Below are positions 1-6,766 of a DNA stretch of 22,511 nt, one piece after another. Source of the stretch: Cylindrodendrum hubeiense (taxonomy: Eukaryota > Ascomycota > Sordariomycetes > Hypocreales > Nectriaceae); contig JAANBB010000568.1 in NCBI GenBank assembly GCA_014621425.1, positions 1-22,511 of the forward strand, in the 5' to 3' direction. The position numbers were made by a program, and so were the translations under genes. The notes beneath the pieces were generated by a model. The model saw nothing but the letters and a program-made list of their open reading frames with translations, did not search any database and was not told where the DNA came from. Numbering within the stretch: the first letter of the stretch is position 1; each line of letters starts with the position of its first letter.

Positions 1-27
1 CCCCCACCCACCGAACCTCTTCTCAAC

Positions 28-1314
28 ATGGCCGACGACCTCGACTCCATCGTCAAGGGCGCATCTCTCCCGTCACAGGGTGCCAAGGATGCCGCCGGCA
101 CGAGCCCCATTACCGCCTCGACTGGCAAACATGGCGATCCCCTCAACCACACCCCGAGCTCGCCCTCCATGATATATCTGAATCTCCTCATTCTCGAGGC
201 ATCGTTGCGAGCACAATTCCTTGAGCTGCGTGCGAGGAAACGCCACCACACATTCTTCCTCACCCTCCTGACCTTGTGGATTGCCCTCTTCGGCTATGCC
301 CTGTTCTTCGCCCCCCGAGAGGACGGACGAGGTGTCGGTGGCTCCATCTACTGGGCGGTCGAGGGTGCCGAGAAGGTGTGTCTGATGGGTGGCATCATCA
401 CCGCCGTTCTCGTGTGGGCAACCGGAATCTGGGACCGCGGCATTCGGTGGCCGCGACGCTGGTTCGCCATCTCGAACCGAGGGCTACGAGGCTTCAACTG
501 CAAGCTTGTCATAATACGACGGCCTTTGTGGTCGGAAGGCCTCTCGACCATTGGCTTCTTTCTTACCTACGGCCTGTTTTCCCACACCGCCAGCTCATCC
601 TATCGATACGTCGAGCCGAGTCTTCTCCGTGATGTTGACAAGGATCTTCAACTCTCCAACGAAAATCATCCCACCCTGGTGTTGCCGCACGACGACGAGG
701 AACGAGCCGGACATGAGGAAGATCTTGCGCCTGGAGGTGACTATGTGAAGCTACTCTTGCTGGCCAAGCCCTTCTCCGCGAACTTCAGAGAGAATTGGGA
801 GCTATATCGCACCGAATATTGGGAGAAGGAGAATGAACGCCGTGCCCTGCTGCGTCAGAAGGTCAAGGAACGAGATCGCCAGCTTGCAAAGCAACAGTAT
901 GGGTGGTTTTGGTGGCTCCCGTGGCGACATGCTCAGCACCGACGGCCCGACCTGGAAAAGAGCGCCCCTCCGCGTCACCTTGTAGTTGAGAAAGAGCGCA
1001 GACGTCGCGGCAGCAGTGTCCGCCGGGCCTCCATGAGCTCGACCAGGAGCCAGACGCCAACAGTTGAAAGTGAGGACCAGCCCAGTCGCCGGCCAAGCAG
1101 CGGCTCAGTCTCCGGGCGTCGGAAGAAGCTTTCAACTAGTTCCAAGCCGAAGCGGCCCGTGAACGAATCGCGATCTGTAACACCAGAATTTACGTCGCCT
1201 TTGGCTCGGGAACGAAGCGCTACGTTGGAGGCAGCTGCGAATAATGACCTGCGCAATTCCGTATCGTCGAGATCCAGCGTGAGTTCCAGGGAAAGCATGA
1301 TTGACAGGAGATGA
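28..1314 (+). CDS. spo7: Spo7-like regulatory subunit of the Nem1-Spo7 phosphatase complex
   Basis: A single uninterrupted 428-residue frame starts at the first ATG of the window and shows no intron. In fungi Spo7 partners the Nem1 phosphatase in the nuclear/ER membrane and activates the phosphatidate phosphatase Pah1. Family marks visible here are the LNLLILEASLRAQFLELRAR block at about residues 51 to 70, a first membrane segment at about 76 to 94, a second at about 115 to 134, and the conserved stretch NRGLRGFNCKLVIIRRPLW at 150 to 168 followed by a third hydrophobic patch (about 171 to 185). The rest is hydrophilic, with a basic Ser/Arg-rich tail from about residue 310, so the protein is longer than yeast Spo7 (about 260 residues). 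That is common in filamentous fungi. The tail could be a phosphorylation region; this is inference. The family call is from recall of the motif pattern, not from a search. Confidence 0.85.
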   Translation: MADDLDSIVKGASLPSQGAKDAAGTSPITASTGKHGDPLNHTPSSPSMIYLNLLILEASLRAQFLELRARKRHHTFFLTLLTLWIALFGYALFFAPREDGRGVGGSIYWAVEGAEKVCLMGGIITAVLVWATGIWDRGIRWPRRWFAISNRGLRGFNCKLVIIRRPLWSEGLSTIGFFLTYGLFSHTASSSYRYVEPSLLRDVDKDLQLSNENHPTLVLPHDDEERAGHEEDLAPGGDYVKLLLLAKPFSANFRENWELYRTEYWEKENERRALLRQKVKERDRQLAKQQYGWFWWLPWRHAQHRRPDLEKSAPPRHLVVEKERRRRGSSVRRASMSSTRSQTPTVESEDQPSRRPSSGSVSGRRKKLSTSSKPKRPVNESRSVTPEFTSPLARERSATLEAAANNDLRNSVSSRSSVSSRESMIDRR

Positions 1315-1706
1315 ATCGAATAGCAAATGCAGCCTTAGTAACAGTGATGGATACACCGTGATTGAGACTAAAACAATGGATAGCCCTGTGATGTCAGAAT
1401 ATTCAGTCACCCGGAAGCCGTTCCCAATTTGCAGGTTGCTTTACTCCCAACTAGGAAGCTGGGATAACCCCGTTGAGTCACACATGTTGCAGGGGACACG
1501 ATTAGGCTGTCCGTTAATCGTCCGTGTCATTATCACACTGGCTCCATCGTATTGATTCACATAAGAACCTCGGTGGGTTGCTTCATGTTTATGGCTGGCT
1601 TTGCATTTCAGAACACCCCGTGTGGCTTGGCATATTTGCTTCTGTCATAGAATCCTGGCCGTGTGCTGCAAACCCACCCCGTCTCTCGTCTTATTCATTA
1701 CTCAAC
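1315..1706. other. Intergenic: 3' region of spo7-like gene and 5' region of GNAT gene
   Basis: About 390 bases lie between two same-strand genes. I see no supported gene, tRNA or repeat. The frame of the next gene is open upstream to a GTG at 1524, but the first ATG is at 1707, so this stretch is treated as promoter and 5' UTR. Confidence 0.6.
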
Positions 1707-2360
1707 ATGGCCTCGGAAACTCAGAACGCGTCTCATATTGACACTCTCCTAAAGTCTAAAACTTTCCCGATCTCTCTACGAAATTTGGAGCCCCCGGATG
1801 CCCCGGCTTTCGCCCGTCTTCTCTCGGATCCCCGTAATGCCTCCGACCCCAACATTAAACCCATGGAAGTATCCACCGCGCAGGGCGCCATAACACGCAT
1901 GCGAGAGTCTGCTTCTGAACCAACTGTTTATGATGCCAGCGGGAAAGTCCTCACCGGCCCTAGCCGCGTCAATCTGGTGGTGGTGCTCACGTCGGAGGAC
2001 CACCCAGATGGGAAGATGATCGGCCTGGGCGGGTACGGCGCGATCAAGGAGCTCGAACGCAATGGGGAGAAGCTCCGAGCTGGGGATGTGGGCGCACTGA
2101 TCGACGCCGATTATAGGGGCAAGGGCTACGCAACTGAAGCTATGAAATTGGCCATGGACTGGGGCTTCGCGGGCGTTGGACAGGGCGGGTTGCAACTCGA
2201 TCGCATTACCATCACAACGCTAGATGATAATGCGCCGATGCTTAAGCTTATCAATGATAAGCTAGGGTTGGGTGGTAAAAGCGTGGAGAGGGAAGCAGAG
2301 ATCGAAGGCAAGACAGAGGTATACTGGGAGTTAAAGAAAGGCGATTGGATAATGAATTGA
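1707..2360 (+). CDS. GNAT-family N-acetyltransferase
   Basis: A 217-residue single-exon protein of the Gcn5-related acetyltransferase fold, which transfers acetyl from acetyl-CoA to an amine. The start at 1707 is the first ATG in frame and sits in a good context (AACATGG). Motif A, the acetyl-CoA pyrophosphate loop, is clear at about residues 127 to 146: GDVGALIDADYRGKGYATEA, with the R-G-K-G-Y-A turn. The following strand, with LDRITITTLDDNAPMLKLI at about 164 to 182, and the C-terminal VYWELKKGDW complete the RimJ/RimL-like subtype layout. The substrate cannot be told from sequence; protein N-termini, small amines and antibiotics are all possible for this subtype. It ends 147 bases from the convergent glycosyltransferase gene. 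Confidence 0.9.
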   Translation: MASETQNASHIDTLLKSKTFPISLRNLEPPDAPAFARLLSDPRNASDPNIKPMEVSTAQGAITRMRESASEPTVYDASGKVLTGPSRVNLVVVLTSEDHPDGKMIGLGGYGAIKELERNGEKLRAGDVGALIDADYRGKGYATEAMKLAMDWGFAGVGQGGLQLDRITITTLDDNAPMLKLINDKLGLGGKSVEREAEIEGKTEVYWELKKGDWIMN

Positions 2361-2507
2361 AGGTCTTGTCGTCATTTATCACGATAGCTAGGCTACCCAA
2401 ACCAACTCCGATATCCAAACTAGGTTTCCATGACACCTGAACTCCAAAAGCTTCGAACCTCCTAAATCTTCGTCGTCATGAAGTGAAAAAAAAAAGAAGA
2501 AATCAAA

Positions 2508-4055
2508 TCATTGCTTTGCAGAAACGGCCGTTTCCCAAATCAGAACAACCACGCTATCCATAATCTCATCTTCGGACCGCTTGAACGACGGGGTATCTTC
2601 CGCACTGGCACGCTTCACATACGCCTGCCACACATCGCCGTTCGTGCCCTTCACCGAGTCCATCAGCCGCCATACGTTGCGGTGCCCTGTCCAGAAGAGC
2701 ATCTTGCGCTTGACAGCGTCCTCGTCGAGTTGCAGAGGCCCGATGACCGACTTGTGGCCGTCCCCCGAGTTGGGGACGTCGGCCATGTTCATGCCGTCCG
2801 GGTACTCGGTGATGGTGTACCCATTGACCAGCACCCAGTTGTCGCGGAAGCGGTAGCGTTGCAGGAAGCACGCCTCGCCGCACACGTCGGTGACGAGGTG
2901 CGCGACGCTCGGGTTCAGCTGGTGTCGTTCCTCGTAGTGGTGCAGCACCAGGGGCGGGATACCCGTCTCGTAGCTGTCGGTCCGCGCGGCGTAGTCATCG
3001 TTATCGCTTGGCGAGTAGAAGCTCGGGAGCACGCGCATGGTCATCTGGGTGTGTTGCGCCAGGCAATCTTGCAAGAGGCTGTCCCACCCCTTGTTGTCCG
3101 ACTTTCCGTCCTCGAAACACGGCAGCCCGGGGATGCGCGACAAGGCGGATGGTGTGAGGAACACAGCGCCTCCGCCATAGGTAGTCACGAAACCATCTCC
3201 GATGGCCCAGTCCGCTCTCTCGCTAGGCAAACCCAAGTAGAGCTCGTCGTTGGAGTTGTAGTTGAACAGGCGGTGCTGGAGGTACGACAGATTGGGCAAG
3301 AAGATCTTGTCGTCGAGGATGCCGTACCACTTCTTGAGCTGGCCCTTCTGCGCGAGTGTCCCGCTGAAATCCTTGATGATCTGGAGCATCCCAACGTATC
3401 TCTTGGCTACTGACATGGGCGTCGTCGAAGTAGTGACGTAGGCGTCAATTCCTTGAAACTTGAGAATCTCGCTGAGCTCCTTGACCTGGTGTTCTGGGGA
3501 CTGGTCCAGGACGAGAATGAAAGTCGCACCGTTTCCGTTGCGGTTTCCTCCCGTCATCCACCGGACCCAATTCTTGACCATGGCGAACTCGTTCTCCATG
3601 ACCTTGTCGTAGGAGGTGGAGAGGGCGAACAAGAAGTCCGAAGCGTCAACCTGCTCGGGGAGCGGGCTCCCGTGGACGGGGACGTCCAGCTGCTTCTGCG
3701 CGACCAACTGGGGACGGCTGGGATTTTTCACTTCAATGAGTTTAAATTCGTTTGAACGAAAGTCGGCGTCGAGATTTGTGATGGACTCCCACTCGGAGGC
3801 CTGCTCGAGGGTCCGGATCCTCCACGCCGACCATGCCGTGTAATTCGTGAGACCATACTCCTTCTTGAGGCGATTCAAATACTGCTCCTCGGCGGGGGGA
3901 CCTTCTGCGGCCAGGTCCTCTAAATCGATCTCGATGGTCCTCGTCTGGGACTGCGACAAGCGCTGGGTATGGAGGAAGAGGATAATGACGAGGACAAAGA
4001 CAAACAGCCGGATGACCTTGGAGGGCAGGGCGGGGGGGCCGGTGAGCACGACCAT
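2508..4055 (-). CDS. GT31/fringe-like (DUF604-type) type II membrane glycosyltransferase
   Basis: A 515-residue single-exon protein. The start ATG is at 4055 (CCACCATGG, strong context). A short cytoplasmic tail and one hydrophobic anchor (VIRLFVFVLVIILFLH, residues 14 to 29) indicate a type II Golgi or ER membrane protein with a lumenal catalytic domain. Family landmarks: FLFALSTSYDKV (141 to 152), KKWYGILDDKIFLPNLSYL (241 to 259), TYGGGAVFLTPSAL (292 to 305), GWDSLLQDCL (323 to 332) and LHHYEE (371 to 376). These match the order found in fungal fringe-like GT31 proteins, which transfer a sugar from a UDP donor. The usual acidic triad DDD of this family reads DDK at 248 to 250, so a key metal ligand appears to be missing. 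The protein could therefore be a weak, altered or inactive enzyme. Donor and acceptor are unknown. Confidence 0.85.
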   Translation of the reverse strand: MVVLTGPPALPSKVIRLFVFVLVIILFLHTQRLSQSQTRTIEIDLEDLAAEGPPAEEQYLNRLKKEYGLTNYTAWSAWRIRTLEQASEWESITNLDADFRSNEFKLIEVKNPSRPQLVAQKQLDVPVHGSPLPEQVDASDFLFALSTSYDKVMENEFAMVKNWVRWMTGGNRNGNGATFILVLDQSPEHQVKELSEILKFQGIDAYVTTSTTPMSVAKRYVGMLQIIKDFSGTLAQKGQLKKWYGILDDKIFLPNLSYLQHRLFNYNSNDELYLGLPSERADWAIGDGFVTTYGGGAVFLTPSALSRIPGLPCFEDGKSDNKGWDSLLQDCLAQHTQMTMRVLPSFYSPSDNDDYAARTDSYETGIPPLVLHHYEERHQLNPSVAHLVTDVCGEACFLQRYRFRDNWVLVNGYTITEYPDGMNMADVPNSGDGHKSVIGPLQLDEDAVKRKMLFWTGHRNVWRLMDSVKGTNGDVWQAYVKRASAEDTPSFKRSEDEIMDSVVVLIWETAVSAKQ

Positions 4056-4365
4056 GGTGGGGAAATGAACGTAGACAGATCACCAAAGCGGCGACCTGAC
4101 AGATATGAAATAAAGGAGTGACTAGAGGTGGGAGCAAAGAGATGTGGGTGAAGGTGAGGCTACCAGCGACCAGCGGGCATACTGAAGAGCACGAGAAAGA
4201 GGTCACACAGCGGCGAGACGAGGAACGACCTTGACTTTTGCGTCACAACGGGCGGCAGGGGCCATGTATTAAAGCCTACGGACTCCGTCTGCGGAGTACA
4301 TCTGTACATGGCGTAGGATTATGGCAAAGAGCGCAATTTGTGGCACGGGAGCAGTGGCAGACGGT

Positions 4366-4397
4366 CCCTAGGCCAGTCCGTCGGCCAGTCCCTAGGC
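4366..4397. repeat. Nested short direct repeats around CCTAGG
   Basis: The nine-mer GGCCAGTCC occurs at 4371 to 4379 and 4383 to 4391. The nine-mer TCCCTAGGC occurs at 4365 to 4373 and 4389 to 4397. The block is therefore two overlapping copies of one unit, each containing the palindrome CCTAGG. Function unknown; it could be a slippage product. Confidence 0.6.
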
Positions 4398-4743
4398 TAA
4401 TATGAATGGAGGGCGCAGTGGGCCGATCATCCTTCAGCCAAGACTTGAAACTGATAGCCCCGGTTTCAATGAGCATGGATACACCGACAAGAAGGGGAAG
4501 GACAGTGATGAGTTGGTCAACGAGGGGTATCATGGAGGAGGAGCAATTTAACCCAGACCGGGGCCCGCGCTCATAGTTGGATTGGCGCCAATCATGGGGG
4601 CTGGTCGTGTGGTGGTGCAGCCATGGTGCAGATACAGGACGCACAGGGCCAGTCAGGTCAGTGATATGGGCAACCGTCGTCAGGATTACAAGGAGCCTCT
4701 TCAGGAACCGACGGATTGTAATTGGATTCGATATGGACCCTGA

Positions 4744-4761
4744 CTGCATCTGCATCTGCAT
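4744..4761. repeat. CTGCAT hexanucleotide microsatellite, three copies
   Basis: Three perfect tandem copies of CTGCAT are read directly in the sequence. This is a short, probably neutral microsatellite in the spacer upstream of the GT31-like gene. Confidence 0.85.
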
Positions 4762-4800
4762 CCCTCGTCTGCTGATGTCAGAGGCGGCAACTCCCTGCGT

Positions 4801-4839
4801 ATTTGCCCTGCGCATATGCCCTGCACATCTGCCCTGGCC
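4801..4839. repeat. 13-base minisatellite, three imperfect copies
   Basis: The units ATTTGCCCTGCGC, ATATGCCCTGCAC and ATCTGCCCTGGCC follow each other without a gap and share the core TGCCCTG. No coding role is apparent because no supported gene overlaps. Likely a small minisatellite; regulatory use is unproven. Confidence 0.8.
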
Positions 4840-5056
4840 ACGTTGGCGGGCGCCGCGGGCAACATGATGGGAGTGGACACTGACCACGCGCCCCGACTCT
4901 AGTCTGTAAACCTGTAATTACAAGGTAGCGCAGCCCACTTCCTCTGTTGAGCCTTGAGCGTGCGTGCGCGGAATAAGTCGATTTTCGGCCTGCCTGGACG
5001 CGAATCCCATCATATTTGCGACTTTTAAAAGCCCTAACAACCCGGCATCCCAGTCT

Positions 5057-5881
5057 TCACTTTCCAGCTTCGGCCCCGGACCCCCCACCGGCTTCACCCT
5101 TGACACTTGGCCACTTGGCCGTAGCCGACGGCCCTGGCGCAGCCACAGGGACGAACCGTCGCCCTGCCTGCAGACCCCGGCTCGTCGTGTAAGTCACCGG
5201 TTTGTTGGCCAAGACCGTCCTCTTCGCGTGCTGGTAGATGTCGAAGCACTCTGCAAGGGCTTGATCAATCGTGTGGTTCGCCGGGACCATGGCGGTGTCG
5301 AGAATCTCTCTGATGTGATCTTCCACTTGTCCAAACTCGGCCATGTCGTAGCCATAGCGGTCCGGCAAGCCACTATTGTGAAGAAACGCGAGCAGCCCAG
5401 CAATGATTGTATTGGCTGCGCCAAGAATAGTGATGGGCGTGCCTCGCTGGAGGCTTAGCGATCCCAGGCCTGTAAGGCTGGCCCCGAGAAAGAGTTGCAG
5501 GATCATTAGGCTCTATCTCATGATGCTCGCAAAATGGAAAATGTAAAACGACTTGGTTCGTTGATAGACAGCATCCCTGTAGAGTCCGCGAGGAAGTCCT
5601 TTCGGTGGCCACCACCAGCTGACAGGATGCAAAGGCGCTTGGTTTTCTGCATCTTTGACGCCCCCAACTCCGTGCGCAAGGATCAGCCACTCAGCCTCCG
5701 TGAGAAACCTGTGACGGGGAATGTTGCAAAGGCCCAGTTCATGACTCCTAGGGGTGACGCCCCCATCGTTGCCCTCGCCGCCCTCGCCGCCCTCGTTGCT
5801 GACAGTGCGTTGCATGTCTCGTGTATTTTGGGAGACGGTTGGGAGATCAGCCGCCGGGCCGGTTTTAGACTCTTTCGACAT
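5057..5881 (-). pseudogene. Fungal SLATT-domain (2TM effector) gene interrupted by an in-frame TAG
   Basis: The first ATG of the frame is at 5881; the frame beyond it opens only at a TTG (5902). The first piece is 122 residues and ends at TAG (5513 to 5515). The same frame resumes at once, with an ATG at 5506 and 149 more residues to the stop at 5057. Both pieces belong to one fungal SLATT domain: the first carries LPRGLYRDAVYQRTKSFYIF, the second GTPITILGAANTIIAGLL, LHNSGLPDR, and a C-terminal helix with DIYQHAK. SLATT proteins are two-helix membrane proteins predicted to act as pore-forming effectors in conflict and immunity systems. The stop lies in the first membrane segment, so a functional channel from the first piece is unlikely. 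No GT..AG intron that removes the stop and keeps the conserved segment was found. Options are a real nonsense allele, a sequencing error, or separate expression of the second piece. Confidence 0.8.
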
Positions 5882-6766
5882 TGCGGTGCTGCAAAGGGCC
5901 AAATGGGGTGGATTAAATCGTAGTAGGAGAGGTTGTATGGCTTGCTGAAACGAGTCTGTTCATGCGTTTAGGACTGTGTATAAGATTTCAGGGTCATGGG
6001 TGCGAGCACTTACGTGTTAGGGTCTGACAGGTTTAGTAGTGAGAATTCATGAGTTCAAAAGGTTAGGTAGACGAAGCAAAAATCAGGATGTGAAGGTTGT
6101 TGAGCAGATACGGTTAGGAGAAAGAGATGAGGGGTGATGTGAGGCTCCAGGGCCAGACTCCCATGGCAACGGATTTCCATGTTCTTTTCCTTCCCAAGTG
6201 TGATAGATCGCTCTGGGCAGGTGGGATCAAATGATGGGATGGAGGGAACTCGAGTGAGTGCAGGAAAGAAATATGAATAAGAGACGCGCCTGCATTGCTC
6301 ACAGGTGCAACACCTGTGGGAAGAACACAAAATGGAAGTTGACAGTGGCGCTGGAGACGCTTGACACATTCTCATGGACATTGGCTCGAGATTGGTCTAG
6401 TGAGGGCCATGTGCTGCTCCATGACAGAGGTCAAAATGCGACAAAGGCTGGGAATTGACTTTGTTGTCTGAAAACAAAATCCACCAGATACCGGATAATA
6501 TTGTTCTAGATGCATCAAGCTCGCGATACAATCGCATGTTTAGTAACTTACTTAGAGATATTCTAGGTCGTTACAGGAGTGTTTAACATTCAACGGTCCT
6601 CGTGAAGTTCGCCTGGACCCTGTGAGACATGGCGGGGAGCTCACTGTGGTGGGGAGCAGCTACTCACCGCTTTGGTGACGAGCGGCAGAATTGTCAAAAT
6701 TTGGTTCCCACTTGACTTTTAGCATCTCGCGACCACACCAGGCTGCCCTCTTTGCGACCCGCTTGC
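5882..6766. other. Divergent intergenic region between SLATT relic and trm1
   Basis: Roughly 880 bases separate two divergently oriented genes and should contain both promoters. Small frames here, such as the minus-strand one at 6055 to 6381, have no recognisable features and are not called. A perfect inverted repeat at 6300 to 6318 is listed separately. Confidence 0.55.
6300..6318. repeat. Perfect 8-base inverted repeat carrying two E-box-like hexamers
   Basis: The arms CACAGGTG (6300 to 6307) and CACCTGTG (6311 to 6318) flank a 3-base loop CAA. Each arm contains CAGGTG/CACCTG, which fits the CANNTG pattern bound by bHLH factors. It lies about 450 bases upstream of the first trm1 ATG, between divergent genes. 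An operator role is inference only. Confidence 0.5.

Larger units (their letters stand above)
4056..5056. other. Gene-poor spacer between GT31-like gene and SLATT relic
   Basis: This 1 kb stretch holds the divergent promoter of the GT31-like gene (just right of 4055) and the region downstream of the SLATT relic. The minus-strand frame at 4276..4887 is long, but it opens at GTG and shows no recognisable domain, so no gene is called. Small tandem repeats at 4366 to 4397, 4744 to 4761 and 4801 to 4839 are listed separately. Confidence 0.55.

Noticed and set aside
2511..3413. 300-codon plus-strand frame opposite the GT31-like gene
   Set aside because: It is the antisense shadow of a clear coding region with membrane anchor and family motifs, and it lacks recognisable features itself.
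4276..4887. Long minus-strand frame (203 codons) in the spacer next to the GT31-like gene
   Set aside because: It opens at GTG rather than ATG, has no recognisable domain, and overlaps microsatellite and minisatellite sequence; best explained as a chance open frame.
5441..5557. A possible 75-base in-frame intron that would remove the TAG of the SLATT relic
   Set aside because: The donor would be a poor GTCGTT and splicing would delete the conserved first membrane segment, so the sequence is better read as coding with a nonsense codon.
6055..6381. 108-codon minus-strand frame between the SLATT relic and trm1
   Set aside because: The composition is unstructured with scattered Cys and Ser and no motif; it sits in a divergent promoter region.
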